From positions 19,476-83,475 of the forward strand of contig CAIWKO010000032.1 in the NCBI GenBank assembly GCA_903913285.1: a stretch of DNA of 64,000 nucleotides, read 5' to 3'. The stretch comes from an uncultured Bacteroidales bacterium (GTDB taxonomy: Bacteria; Bacteroidota; Bacteroidia; Bacteroidales; CAIWKO01). The position numbers and the translations under genes were made by a program. Positions 18,354-27,764 of this stretch are shown one piece after another. The notes below the pieces were generated by a model. That model was not told where the DNA came from. It was given only the letters and a program-made list of their open reading frames with translations, and made no database searches. How positions within the stretch are numbered: position 1 is the stretch's first letter; each line of letters starts with the position of its first letter.

Positions 18354-20756
18354 CTAAAATGTTAGATTATATTGAATCGCAATATTTCTAGGTGCTTCAA
18401 TTAATCCCGGACGTGACATATATTCTGTGTTGAATAAATTATTTACAAATAACCCGATACGCTGAGTCTCAGTAATATCAAACAATCCTCTTACATTGAA
18501 CAAACAATATCCTTTGTTGTGTTTGTCTCTGTATGCTTTTAATCCCGGTAACAGATCTGAAGGGGCATAACCAGGTATCAGTGGCGATTCAAAGGCTTTA
18601 TCAATGTTAATAATATTACTGTTGTAAATAAATGTAGCCCCGAAAGTAAAGAATGCGAATGTAACTTCAAAGTCTGCTTTTACAGAATGCAGATAACGGT
18701 ATTTTAAGTATTTATTATTTTCTGTTTTAGTAGTATCTGTGGATGGATTATAGTTAAGATCTATTGGGTTAGTATAAGTGTAACCAAGCAGAACCGAAGC
18801 AGGAAATCCAAATATTGTTCCTTGTCCTGTAAAAGTTGCATCAATACCATTAATTCTGGCATGGCCAACATTCAGAGATTTGAATCCAACATCGGCAAGC
18901 GTCGCATAGGCAGCAGTATCGGGTTTATAGATTCCAAAAGTAAATTCGATCATGTTCTTGTATTCGGTCCAAAAACCTGCAACATCAAGATAGCCATTCC
19001 AATGTCCGATTTTAATTCCTTGTTTCACTCCTAATTCTGCACTCCAACCTGTTTCCGGATTGAGCAATCGGTTGGGGAAAATATTTAATCCTCCTACACT
19101 GGTTTTGATAAATTTTTCAGCAATAGATGGAAATCTGTACCCCTGACCAAAGGATGCCCTGATAAAAGTATATTTTGCTGCTTGATAATTTACTCCTAAA
19201 CGAAAAACAGGAGTGATAGGTAAGGTATGATTCTTTCCATTTATTTTAAAGGAAAATGTTGATTCAGATTGAGCCGTGTCAATCCTGTAATATTCACCTC
19301 TTACACCAAGCGAAACAGTAAGTTTTTTCCAAAACTTGGCATCATACTGAGCATACAGAGAAACGTTTAATCCTTCATGGCTGCCAAAGAGTTCGGCTTG
19401 TGATTTTGAATAACTTCCCGAAATACCGGCTGTTAAATTATGTTTAGTTTTATAATTATGTTGATATTGATAATCGCCATAATACAATTCGGAAATATTA
19501 TTTTTCCCTGGGTCATCGGCAAACAGATTGCTTTGACGATAATACCTCATTTTTAAGCTATATTTACTTCCTTTTTTATTAAAATATAAAAAGTATGGGT
19601 CGGCATTTATTCTATATCCATTATTGTGCGAAACAGCATCAGTGCGTTGTCTCCAGGCACCAGAATCAGCATTTTGCCATAAAAAAAAATCAGTATTGTC
19701 AACGTACATGAAATTTCCATTCAATCCAAACGAAAGCCCTTCAATTTTTTTAACCCTATAACGCATATTCACATTAACTCTTTCATGAGCTTCATCATTC
19801 GGAGTACGAAAGCCCTGATTCATATAAAAATTGCCACCTACTACTAGATCAAATTGGCCTATTTTTCGGGAGTGACAAAAACTTAATCCGCCAAATCCCG
19901 GATTTTTCACTCCAAAGTTTGATAATGGATTTACTAAACTTCCGGCAATTGTATTTGAATAACCTACCTCATCATCATTCCACCATATTAGGTCTTTCCG
20001 TTTAGGATTCATATAAATACCATTGTTAATAGAGATTTTTGTAGTGGGATGGTCTGTGGGAAATGCTGTTCTCAGATTAATCACGCCATTAAGTGCAGAT
20101 GAACCAAAAAGAGCTGATGATGCACCTTTCAAAACTTCTACCTGCGAAATATTCTCAATTGGCATATAATTCCATTTTGCATCTCCAGCATCGGGTGCTA
20201 ACATGGGCATATCGTCCATCATTACTAAAACCCGGCTCCCGGCACCATAACTATATCCGCTGCCACTGCGAATGCTTGGCTGACCGTCATAGATATCCAC
20301 GCCTGGGAGCTTGTTTAATGATTCATTTAATTCATTCGTATTTTGATTGTTTATCTGGCTGGGCTTTAAAACTTCCATTGAGATAGTTACATCGGAAAGC
20401 TTTTGTTCAAATTTTCCGGCACTTACAACCACTCCTTCTATCACCATCGACTCTTCATACATATTGACGGTTTCAGTAATTGTTTGCCCCGATTTAACCA
20501 CATATGATTTAACAACAGAGCCATAACCGATAAATTTATAGGTCAGGGTGATTTTTCCGGGATCAACTTTTAAAGCGAAATTACCATCAACATCTGTCAC
20601 AACTCCTTTGGTTTCACTTAAAACAACATTTACTCCGGGTATTGTTTCTCTTGATTTTCCGTTATAAACTGTACCTTTGATGGTACCTTGCTGAGCAAAA
20701 AGGACATTCGTAGCAAAAAGCAAACAGAAAATAAATAAAGAGTATATTTTTGTCAT
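18354..20756 (-). CDS. TonB-dependent outer membrane receptor
   Basis: About 800 residues: a signal peptide, an N-terminal carboxypeptidase-regulatory-like domain (GTIKGTVYNGKSRETIPGVN, typical of Bacteroidetes receptors), a plug domain (residues about 120-235 with RSGSGYSYGAGSRVLVMMDD and VEVLKGASSALFGSSALNG), and a 22-stranded barrel ending in an aromatic-rich strand with terminal Phe (IQYNLTF). It imports a siderophore, vitamin or other nutrient using TonB energy. No SusD partner is present, so it is not a classic glycan utilisation pair. The start at 20756 is preferred because a -7 box at 20793-20800 would lie too close to the upstream ATG at 20795. Confidence 0.95.
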   Translation of the reverse strand: MTKIYSLFIFCLLFATNVLFAQQGTIKGTVYNGKSRETIPGVNVVLSETKGVVTDVDGNFALKVDPGKITLTYKFIGYGSVVKSYVVKSGQTITETVNMYEESMVIEGVVVSAGKFEQKLSDVTISMEVLKPSQINNQNTNELNESLNKLPGVDIYDGQPSIRSGSGYSYGAGSRVLVMMDDMPMLAPDAGDAKWNYMPIENISQVEVLKGASSALFGSSALNGVINLRTAFPTDHPTTKISINNGIYMNPKRKDLIWWNDDEVGYSNTIAGSLVNPLSNFGVKNPGFGGLSFCHSRKIGQFDLVVGGNFYMNQGFRTPNDEAHERVNVNMRYRVKKIEGLSFGLNGNFMYVDNTDFFLWQNADSGAWRQRTDAVSHNNGYRINADPYFLYFNKKGSKYSLKMRYYRQSNLFADDPGKNNISELYYGDYQYQHNYKTKHNLTAGISGSYSKSQAELFGSHEGLNVSLYAQYDAKFWKKLTVSLGVRGEYYRIDTAQSESTFSFKINGKNHTLPITPVFRLGVNYQAAKYTFIRASFGQGYRFPSIAEKFIKTSVGGLNIFPNRLLNPETGWSAELGVKQGIKIGHWNGYLDVAGFWTEYKNMIEFTFGIYKPDTAAYATLADVGFKSLNVGHARINGIDATFTGQGTIFGFPASVLLGYTYTNPIDLNYNPSTDTTKTENNKYLKYRYLHSVKADFEVTFAFFTFGATFIYNSNIINIDKAFESPLIPGYAPSDLLPGLKAYRDKHNKGYCLFNVRGLFDITETQRIGLFVNNLFNTEYMSRPGLIEAPRNIAIQYNLTF

Positions 20757-20792
20757 AAAAAACCGTTTAATTAGCAAAAAAAAATTAAGTTG

Positions 20793-20800
20793 CAAATTTA
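20793..20800 (-). promoter_or_regulatory. -7 promoter box of TonB receptor
   Basis: TAAATTTG on the minus strand matches TAnnTTTG, 36 bp upstream of the chosen start of the receptor gene. Confidence 0.45.
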
Positions 20801-20971
20801 AAAAATTTTTGAATTAAGAGGCCATTATTAGTAATCTGAAAATCAATATAATAAATTATGATTATTTTAAAGTCCAATTTAATGATGATTAAAACCTTTG
20901 ATAATATTGATAATATTGTAAACCCAACAGTCAATTTTTATTTTGTTAAAAAATCATAAAAAGCAATACCT

Positions 20972-22072
20972 ATGCTGTTATTTAAGATAGCGGTTACGCA
21001 AATTTCGGGAATTGGAGATATAACAGGAAAAAAACTGATAGAATTGTGCGGTGGAGTTGAAGCTGTTTTTAAAGAAAGCAAGCAGCAGTTGATGAAAATA
21101 CCCGGAATTCGTGAAACACTGGTATCATCTGTAATTAAGGGACGTGATGCTGCATTGAAACGTGCCGAAAAAGAACTTGAATTTATTGAACGGTTTAAGA
21201 TCACTTGTTTTTTTTATACTGATGACGATTACCCGCATCGCTTAAAAAACTGCATTGATGCTCCCATGATGATCTATTTTAAAGGTAATTCGGATTTGAA
21301 TACTTCAAAGATATTGAGTATTGTTGGCACGAGGAGTGCAACTGATTACGGAAAAGAATGTTGTCAAAAAATCATTGAAGGCTTGGCTGATCCCGAAATC
21401 CTTATTGTGAGCGGCCTGGCTCTTGGTATTGACACATATGCACACAAAGAAGCCCTGAAAAAAGATCTAAAAACAGTTGGCGTTTTAGCACATGGGCTTG
21501 ATCGAATTTATCCTCAGGTAAATCGTGGACTTGCTCAAAAAATGATCGAACAAGGCGGTTTGCTAACCGATTTTATGAGCGAAACCATTCCCGATCGGGA
21601 GAATTTTCCGAAACGGAACAGAATTATTGCTGGATTATCCGATGCAACTATTGTGATAGAAGCCGCTAAAAAAGGCGGGGCTTTGATCACTGCTGATATT
21701 GCCAACTCCTATAATCGCGATGTTTTTGCTGTTCCTGGTAAGATCGGAGATAAATATTCCGAGGGCTGTAATAATTTTATTAAAACGAACAGAGCCGCGC
21801 TTATACAATCGGCTGAAGATATTAAATACATTCTGGGCTGGGATACCGGAACAAAAAAAGAACTGCCTGTTCAACGGAAACTATTTATTAAACTTGAACC
21901 CGATGAGGAAAGTATAGTAAATTTGCTTACCGTTCAAAATCAAATGAGCGTTGATGGTATTTGTATCGAATTGCAAATCCCAACGAGCCGCATTGCAGCA
22001 GCATTACTGAACCTTGAGTTTGAAGGTATCATCAAATGTATGCCCGGAAAAATGTATGCTCTGATCGAATAG
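20972..22072 (+). CDS. dprA: DNA processing protein DprA
   Basis: A 366-residue protein that binds incoming single-stranded DNA and loads RecA in natural transformation. An N-terminal helix-hairpin-helix-like region (residues 1-65) is followed by the Rossmann core with GTRSATDYGKECC, VSGLALGIDTYAHKEAL, and FPKRNRIIAGLSDATIVIEA, and a C-terminal winged helix (residues about 300-366). All core motifs are intact. The gene stands alone between a divergent receptor and a convergent PrsW gene. Confidence 0.96.
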   Translation: MLLFKIAVTQISGIGDITGKKLIELCGGVEAVFKESKQQLMKIPGIRETLVSSVIKGRDAALKRAEKELEFIERFKITCFFYTDDDYPHRLKNCIDAPMMIYFKGNSDLNTSKILSIVGTRSATDYGKECCQKIIEGLADPEILIVSGLALGIDTYAHKEALKKDLKTVGVLAHGLDRIYPQVNRGLAQKMIEQGGLLTDFMSETIPDRENFPKRNRIIAGLSDATIVIEAAKKGGALITADIANSYNRDVFAVPGKIGDKYSEGCNNFIKTNRAALIQSAEDIKYILGWDTGTKKELPVQRKLFIKLEPDEESIVNLLTVQNQMSVDGICIELQIPTSRIAAALLNLEFEGIIKCMPGKMYALIE

Positions 22073-22096
22073 CAGAATACTGAGATCTTTTAAATA

Positions 22097-22804
22097 CTAT
22101 TTATTAATGTTTGAAGTTTTTCTGAAAGGCGAACTATTCCTGAGTTTGTTTATTGCAACAAAAGATAATGCTATTGATATTCCCAAAGTCACTAACGACA
22201 ATATCGCAAGTGCTGGGATATCGTGTTGAAATAAAAAGAAATCGTACAAACCATGAACTAATATTGCTAAAATAATTCCAAGTAGCATAGTTGTCATTTT
22301 GTGTTTTGCAAATTTTGCCTTGCCAACATAATATCCCATAAAAATTGCGCAAACTGCATGCAACGGAACTGCAGTAAACATACGCAATAATGCTACTTCT
22401 GTTCCTCCTTTAAGAGCATACATAATATTTTCGATCGTTGTAAATCCCATCGAGATCATGATGGTGTATACGATCCCGTCAAAAGGTTCATTAAAATCAG
22501 GTTTGTGGTAGGCATAAACACGTAAAAACAAAAACTTGCTCATTTCTTCAGCAATACCGACAACAAGAAATGCATACAAAAATGTTTTCAGAGTGTTTTG
22601 ATTTTCATCAATACCCATAGCTCCAAATACAAACTCAATAATAAATGCGGGAACAATGCTTAACAATCCAAACAAAAAGCAATTCCGAATCAGTTTATAA
22701 GGTTCTTTTTCGAACTTATCGCGGAAATAAATAAAAAAAGCAATGGCAACTCCGGGAGCAATGGCGAGAGGAACTACTAATAACAACTGTGAAATGATAT
22801 GCAT
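22097..22804 (-). CDS. PrsW family intramembrane metalloprotease
   Basis: About 235 residues and eight membrane segments. The family motifs are present: EEMSKFLFLRVY, GFTTIENIMYAL and PLHAVCAIFMGYY, with a further HGLYDFFLF, giving the Glu/His residues of the active site. PrsW of Bacillus cleaves an anti-sigma factor; other members, like this one in a group without that anti-sigma factor, have unknown targets. The open frame extends to 22921 but there overlaps tRNA-Leu, so the ATG at 22804 (MHIISQLL) is the credible start. Confidence 0.9.
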   Translation of the reverse strand: MHIISQLLLVVPLAIAPGVAIAFFIYFRDKFEKEPYKLIRNCFLFGLLSIVPAFIIEFVFGAMGIDENQNTLKTFLYAFLVVGIAEEMSKFLFLRVYAYHKPDFNEPFDGIVYTIMISMGFTTIENIMYALKGGTEVALLRMFTAVPLHAVCAIFMGYYVGKAKFAKHKMTTMLLGIILAILVHGLYDFFLFQHDIPALAILSLVTLGISIALSFVAINKLRNSSPFRKTSNINK

Positions 22805-22886
22805 GATAACTTCCGGGAAGAAATGTATGTGAAAAAAAAAGAGCAAGAGTTCGTCGCTTTCGCTTTTCACTCTTACTCTGAATTTG

Positions 22887-22971
22887 TACCCCGGGCGGGA
22901 CTTGAACCCGCACGACCGCAATGGTCACAGGATTTTAAGTCCTGCGTGTCTACCAGTTCCACCACCAGGGC
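22887..22971 (-). tRNA. tRNA-Leu (UAA)
   Basis: An 85-nt class II tRNA on the minus strand. Acceptor stem GCCCTGG pairs with CCGGGGT (one G-U pair at the end), the anticodon stem-loop is CAGGA-CTTAAAA-TCCTG with anticodon TAA, a long variable arm follows, and the T arm is GCGGG-TTCAAGT-CCCGC. CCA is not encoded. It lies 57 bp after tRNA-Gly and is probably processed from the same transcript. Confidence 0.95.
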
Positions 22972-23028
22972 AGCAAAGAACGTTTTGTTCTAAAAAAAAT
23001 CCTCTCTGCAGCGAGAGGAAGTTTTTTG

Positions 23029-23101
<73 letters not shown>

Positions 23102-23113
23102 AATTTGGGGTTG

Positions 23114-23121
23114 CAAATATA
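23114..23121 (-). promoter_or_regulatory. -7 promoter box of tRNA-Gly/tRNA-Leu
   Basis: TATATTTG on the minus strand matches TAnnTTTG and ends 12 bp before the first base of tRNA-Gly, the right distance for a tRNA transcript. Confidence 0.55.
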
Positions 23122-23197
23122 CTAATTTTTTAGAAAAAAAAATTATTTTTACCGTTTCATACAAAAAAAACTTAATTTTATTGAGCAAAAATTAATC

Positions 23198-23893
23198 ATG
23201 CCTAAACTTTATATTGTCCCCACTCCTATAGGTAATCTGGAAGATATCACCTTGCGTGCCCTCCGAATTCTGAAGGAAGCCGATGTGATTCTGGCCGAAG
23301 ATACCCGCACCAGCAGTGTACTTCTAAAACATTATAATATACCTACTAAACTTTTTGCCTATCATCAGTTCAACGAACATAAAACCCTGCAGACAGTTAT
23401 CAACAAGATTCAATCGGGTGAAACGCTTGCTTTGATCAGCGATGCCGGAACGCCCGGCATTTCCGACCCCGGCTTTCTGCTCGTTCGCGAATGCGTGCGT
23501 GCTGGTATCGAAGTGGAGTGTTTACCAGGGCCAACTGCTTTTGTTCCAGCTCTCGTGGTTTCAGGCATTCCGTGCGATACATTTTTCTTCGAAGGATTTT
23601 TACCACACAAAAAAGGGCGTCAAACCAGGCTTACCTATCTCGCGCAGCTTGATCATACCATCGTGCTTTATGAATCACCGCATCGTGTGCATAAAACAAT
23701 AGTTCAGTGTGCCGAATTTTTCGGTAACGAACGAAATGCCGTTGTTGTGCGTGAGCTGACCAAGATACATGAAGAGATTATCCGTGGAACTTTACACGAA
23801 ATAGGTTTATCTTTGGCTGATAAAACCGTTAAAGGCGAAATTGTAATAATTATTGAAGGGAAAAAAGACACAAAATCAGCAGACGAAGAATGA
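23198..23893 (+). CDS. rsmI: 16S rRNA (cytidine1402-2'-O)-methyltransferase
   Basis: A 231-residue SAM-dependent tetrapyrrole-methylase-fold enzyme that 2'-O-methylates C1402 of 16S rRNA. Signature stretches are VPTPIGNLEDITLRALRIL, AEDTRTSSVLLKHY, ISDAGTPGISDPGFLLV and CLPGPTAFVPALVVSG. The length is slightly below that of long RsmI because the C-terminal extension is short. Its last four bases (ATGA) are the start of the next gene, so the RemB-like gene is translationally coupled. Confidence 0.96.
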   Translation: MPKLYIVPTPIGNLEDITLRALRILKEADVILAEDTRTSSVLLKHYNIPTKLFAYHQFNEHKTLQTVINKIQSGETLALISDAGTPGISDPGFLLVRECVRAGIEVECLPGPTAFVPALVVSGIPCDTFFFEGFLPHKKGRQTRLTYLAQLDHTIVLYESPHRVHKTIVQCAEFFGNERNAVVVRELTKIHEEIIRGTLHEIGLSLADKTVKGEIVIIIEGKKDTKSADEE

Positions 23894-25503
23894 TTAAAAG
23901 AGCCGGCTTGTTTTTTTTACTGATCGTTATATCACTTCTGTGCGTTGCTCAGGAAAATATTCCTTTGAATCGCGACATCGTTTTTACACTCGATAAATAC
24001 GTAAACCGAAAAGACAGCAAGGTCTTCACAGCTTTAAAACCTTACAACAGAGCCTATGTCGACCCACTGGTGAATATCGATTCGGCTTTGACTCCGGGTT
24101 GCAAAAAAGCAAAAGAGCACGAACGTTGGATAAAACGCAAACTGTTTCGCGAAGACCTGTTCGTGGTGAACAGCGACGATTTTCATCTCGATGTCGATCC
24201 CCTTTTTGATTTCAGCTATGGCAGGTCATTGGGCGAGAACAAAAGTCTCTACACCAACACACGTGGAGTTCAGTTGAAGGGAACTTTCGGCAAAAAGATA
24301 TTTTTCATCACCAGCTATTACGAAACTCAGGCCCGCTTTCCTGATTATGTAACAGCATTCGCAACAAAATACGAGGTGGCTCCCGGACAGGGTCGTGTCA
24401 AGAACTTTAAAAAAGATGCATTCGATTTCGGAACTCCTGCGGCACTTGTTTCATACAGTCCCAATAAACATCTCAATTTTCAGTTTGGATACGATAAAAA
24501 CTTCATAGGCGATGGCTATCGTTCCTTGTTATTGTCCGACAATGCTTATCAAAGTCCCTTCCTGAAAGTTTTTCTCAACTACGGTTGGTTCTATTATCAA
24601 ACCATTTTCACTTCGTTCCAAAATATGAATACCGACAGCGTCCTCAACGCTCCTTATATTTGGTATCATGGGTATCAGACCAAGCCCGCGACCTTTAATT
24701 ATGCAGGTTTCAGGATCGGGAAACAGGTGGAGGTGGGATTGTTCGAAGGTATTATCTTCGAAGCTTCCGCAAAAGATAAAAAATTTAATTTCAACAGCCT
24801 CGACCCCGTTATCCTGGTCAACACCATACTGTATTCTTTATCGGGAGAGAACAACTCGGTGCTGGGGCTCACAGCAAAATACAAACCTCTCAACACCCTC
24901 GATTTTTACGGGCAGTTCATGCTCGACAATCTGAGTTTGAAAAAGCTCACGGCAAAAGGATATCAGCGAAACAACTGGGGCTTTCAGTTGGGCGGAAAAT
25001 GGTTCGACATGTTCGGCGTGCAGAACCTGAATATGCAGGCCGAATACAATCAGGTGAGGCCTTATACCTATTCGAGCACCGACCCTTTGCAGAGCTACAC
25101 GCACTACAACCAGTCGCTGGCGCATCCGCTGGGGGCTAACTTCAGAGAGGTGCTTGTGTTTTTAAACTATTGCTATCGCAGGATATTCACCCAACTGCAG
25201 TTCAATTATGCAGTCACGGGGATCGACACCAGCAGATCCAATTGGGGACAAGATGTGTTTCTTTCTCAGTTCAGCGCATCCAACGGTTATCTTTCCGATG
25301 GGAACAAAGTTGCGCAGGGCATCAAAACCGATATCCTAGGCGCAGGTATAAAGGTCGGCTATTTGTTCAATCCCAAAACCAACCTCCAGGTCGTGGCAGA
25401 TTTTTATCTGCGCAAATACTCCAATGAGTATGGCGATAAAACCACACCCTGCTTCACTGTAGGATTAAAAACATCATTAACCAATATCTATCATGATTTT
25501 TAA
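23890..25503 (+). CDS. RemB/Wzi-like outer membrane protein (first copy)
   Basis: A 537-residue exported protein with signal peptide (residues 1-20, before QENIP) and a beta-barrel-like body. The motif KNFIGDGYRSLLLSDNAY and the C-terminal YNQSLAHPLGANFRE stretch are, as I recall them, features of the Bacteroidetes gliding motility protein RemB and of the Wzi capsule-assembly family. It starts inside the rsmI stop codon and is followed after 6 bp by a paralog. A role in cell-surface polysaccharide anchoring or gliding is inferred from family; the family assignment itself is from memory of motifs and is moderately sure. Confidence 0.75.
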   Translation: MIKRAGLFFLLIVISLLCVAQENIPLNRDIVFTLDKYVNRKDSKVFTALKPYNRAYVDPLVNIDSALTPGCKKAKEHERWIKRKLFREDLFVVNSDDFHLDVDPLFDFSYGRSLGENKSLYTNTRGVQLKGTFGKKIFFITSYYETQARFPDYVTAFATKYEVAPGQGRVKNFKKDAFDFGTPAALVSYSPNKHLNFQFGYDKNFIGDGYRSLLLSDNAYQSPFLKVFLNYGWFYYQTIFTSFQNMNTDSVLNAPYIWYHGYQTKPATFNYAGFRIGKQVEVGLFEGIIFEASAKDKKFNFNSLDPVILVNTILYSLSGENNSVLGLTAKYKPLNTLDFYGQFMLDNLSLKKLTAKGYQRNNWGFQLGGKWFDMFGVQNLNMQAEYNQVRPYTYSSTDPLQSYTHYNQSLAHPLGANFREVLVFLNYCYRRIFTQLQFNYAVTGIDTSRSNWGQDVFLSQFSASNGYLSDGNKVAQGIKTDILGAGIKVGYLFNPKTNLQVVADFYLRKYSNEYGDKTTPCFTVGLKTSLTNIYHDF

Positions 25504-25509
25504 AACAAC

Positions 25510-27189
25510 ATGTTGAATAAAAGCATCCGCCATATTATCCCCTTCCTCTTGCTCACATGCTTGTGTGTTATTGCCAAAGCACAACCCGTGCATACCGAAT
25601 ATTTCAGCGGCATGCACGAAGTGCTCAACGCCAGCCTTTATCCTTACGAAACAGACTTTCATCCCGATGTGCAACCATACTATAAAAGCGATGTGGATAA
25701 ATGTCTCAATGCCGATTCGTTGTTCATCTTTAAATTACCGAAACAAAATGCTTTCTACACCAAGGCCCTCACCCGCAATATCATCAGCTTGAGTGGTAAA
25801 AAATGGAACATCGTTGCCGACCCAATGTTGAACGTCACGGGAGGCTGCGATTTTGCCGGAAAGAGTTCCGTTTCCGAATCGGGCATCGGGTTCCGTATGC
25901 AGGCAGGCTTCTTCAACAAACTGGCCATGGGAGGTTCTGTCATGTATTCGCAATCGGTCTTCCCGGAATTAATGAACGAAAAGATCGAACAAACAAGAGT
26001 AGTTCCGGGGCAGGGCTATGCTTACAAATCGGCATGGGGAGGCTACAACTACCTCAACTACGATGCTTATCTTGCATATCATTTCCTGAACCATTTCACC
26101 CTCGAGGCAGGCATGGGCAAAAATTTCTGGGGCGATGGCTATCGTTCCCTTTTCCTTTCGGACAATCCTTACAACTATCCCTATCTGAAACTCACCACCA
26201 ATGTATGGCACTTCAAGCTGGTCAACCTCTATGCCAACTTCAAAGATATGACCGGAATCCCCTCCACACGCTGGAGCGATATGACCAATAAATACGGTGC
26301 TTTCCACTATTTGAGCTGGGATATTTCCAAACGCGTCAATCTCGGCTTTTTCGAATCCATCATCTGGCAGGATAAAGACAGCACAGGCAGCCGTGGCTTC
26401 GACATTAACTATCTCAATCCGATCATATTTCTGCGCCCGGTTGAGTTTTCGCGCGGTTCGCCCGACAACGCACTGCTCGGAATAAGTTTAAGAGTGAAAG
26501 TAGGCAAAAAAACTTCGCTCTACGGGCAGTTGCTCATCGACGATATTATTTTCGACGAAGTGCTTCACGGCATCTGGCATCGCATCGAAAGGATAGTTCA
26601 TCCCCACGATTCAACGCTTACCTACGGCTATTGGTCGAACAAACAAGCCTGGCAAATTGGTGTAAAGTCTTACGATTTGTTCACCCTTAAGAACCTCTCT
26701 GTTATGGCAGAATTTAACTTTGCAAAGCCCTACACCTGGGCGCACCGCATTGTTACACAAAACTACGGACACTACAACCAGCCTCTGGCGCATCCCGAAG
26801 GAGGCAATTTTCGCGAAACCGTCTTGTTTTTGCGCTACAACTACAGGCGCTGGTTCTTCGATGCTCACTTCAATTATATCGTAACGGGTGTCGATTCGGT
26901 GAATTCCGATTTCGGGCAGGATATCTACAAACCCGTATACGATACCTACGACCCCGCTCTCGGCAATATTCCCGTAAGGCCCTATTTCAACAAAATAGCC
27001 CAGGGTATAAAAACCAAAATTGCTTACTATTCGCTTGATGTGGCCTATCTCATCAATCCGCGCAACAATATGCGGTTGGTATTGTCATACTATTACCGCT
27101 CGTCCGAATCGTCCGTTAAAAACTCCTATTCAAATGTGCTCACCTTTGGGCTGAAGATGTCGGTGCCCGAAAGACATTTTGATTATTAG
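25510..27189 (+). CDS. RemB/Wzi-like outer membrane protein (second copy)
   Basis: A 559-residue paralog of the preceding gene with its own signal peptide (residues 1-24, before QPVHT). It shares KNFWGDGYRSLFLSDNPY, the YNQPLAHPEGGNFRE stretch, the FNYIVTGVDS strand and the barrel end. The tandem pair arose by duplication but has diverged strongly, so both probably have kept separate functions. Codon use is more GC-rich than in most of the window, as in its neighbour. It is the last gene before the 21-bp array region. Confidence 0.75.
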   Translation: MLNKSIRHIIPFLLLTCLCVIAKAQPVHTEYFSGMHEVLNASLYPYETDFHPDVQPYYKSDVDKCLNADSLFIFKLPKQNAFYTKALTRNIISLSGKKWNIVADPMLNVTGGCDFAGKSSVSESGIGFRMQAGFFNKLAMGGSVMYSQSVFPELMNEKIEQTRVVPGQGYAYKSAWGGYNYLNYDAYLAYHFLNHFTLEAGMGKNFWGDGYRSLFLSDNPYNYPYLKLTTNVWHFKLVNLYANFKDMTGIPSTRWSDMTNKYGAFHYLSWDISKRVNLGFFESIIWQDKDSTGSRGFDINYLNPIIFLRPVEFSRGSPDNALLGISLRVKVGKKTSLYGQLLIDDIIFDEVLHGIWHRIERIVHPHDSTLTYGYWSNKQAWQIGVKSYDLFTLKNLSVMAEFNFAKPYTWAHRIVTQNYGHYNQPLAHPEGGNFRETVLFLRYNYRRWFFDAHFNYIVTGVDSVNSDFGQDIYKPVYDTYDPALGNIPVRPYFNKIAQGIKTKIAYYSLDVAYLINPRNNMRLVLSYYYRSSESSVKNSYSNVLTFGLKMSVPERHFDY

Positions 27190-27365
27190 CAACAGAAAAG
27201 AACCAAACCTGCCTGACGGCCTAAATAGCAGTTGACAGCAAGCAAGGAAAAGGACTGCCCGAACGAAGCTTCCACGCGCTGTGAAAAAAACAAATAGGAA
27301 GTGACTAGAGTTGGGAATTCAACAGAAAGAAGTTAGAAGGGAAGGAAATTCAGATGGCACTGTGC

Positions 27366-27680
27366 TGAATCGAGTTCATCAGGTGCGGAATTGACTTCGG
27401 CAGGTGCGGAATTGAGTTCGACATGTACGGAATCGACTTCGACATATACGGAATTGAGTTCGACACGTGCGGAATTGAGTTCGACACGTGCGGAATTGAC
27501 TTCGACAGGGACGGAATTGACTTCAACGAAAACGGAATTGACTTCGGCAGGAGCGGAATTGACTTCGGCAGGAGCGGAACAGACTTCGGCATGAGTGGAA
27601 CAGATTTCGATGAGAACGGAATTGACTTCGGCGAGAACGGGTTAAGATTCGACAGTTGCAGAATTGGTTTGAATGCTTTG
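27366..27680. repeat. tandem array A: 15 units of exactly 21 bp
   Basis: Fifteen consecutive units start at 27366, 27387, 27408 and every 21 bp to 27660, with no insertion or deletion. Units begin GGAATTGA, continue with C or G then TTCG, and end in about seven more variable bases. Units 1-13 all keep GAA-N5-TTC, an inverted pair of half-sites. Units 5 and 6 are identical, as are 9 and 10, suggesting recent unit duplication; units 14-15 are decayed, and a weak extra unit (27345-27365) precedes the array. Because 21 is a multiple of 3 and the unit lacks stops, several frames are open on both strands (giving 7-residue repeats such as GIDFGRS), but no start or ribosome site supports translation. 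Confidence 0.93.
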
Positions 27681-27709
27681 AAAATTGATTAGGAAAGAAT
27701 ATTATAAGA

Positions 27710-27740
27710 GAACCCCGCCGTTGGGGAAGCGATGGGGTTC
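27710..27740. terminator. hairpin between array A and the minus-strand gene
   Basis: GAACCCC (27710-27716) pairs with GGGGTTC (27734-27740); a second GGGG run at 27723 offers an alternative shorter pairing. On the plus strand CTTTT follows. It could terminate transcription leaving the gene at 27765-28697 or entering from array A. It is a candidate only. Confidence 0.45.
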
Positions 27741-27764
27741 CTTTTAGGAGAGAAACTGAAAGAA

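Noticed and set aside
18354..20756. SusC-type glycan receptor
   Set aside because: No SusD lipoprotein is adjacent and the length, about 800 residues, is short of the usual SusC length.
22805..22921. Upstream extension of the PrsW gene to 22921
   Set aside because: It would overlap tRNA-Leu and adds a charged, non-family N-terminus; ATG at 22804 gives a normal start.
27350..27692. Open frames in array A on both strands encoding seven-residue repeats (GIDFGRS-type and SIPLLPK-type)
   Set aside because: A 21-bp unit without stop codons keeps several frames open by itself. The starts lie inside the array, there is no ribosome site, and variation is not concentrated at third codon positions in the GIDF frame.
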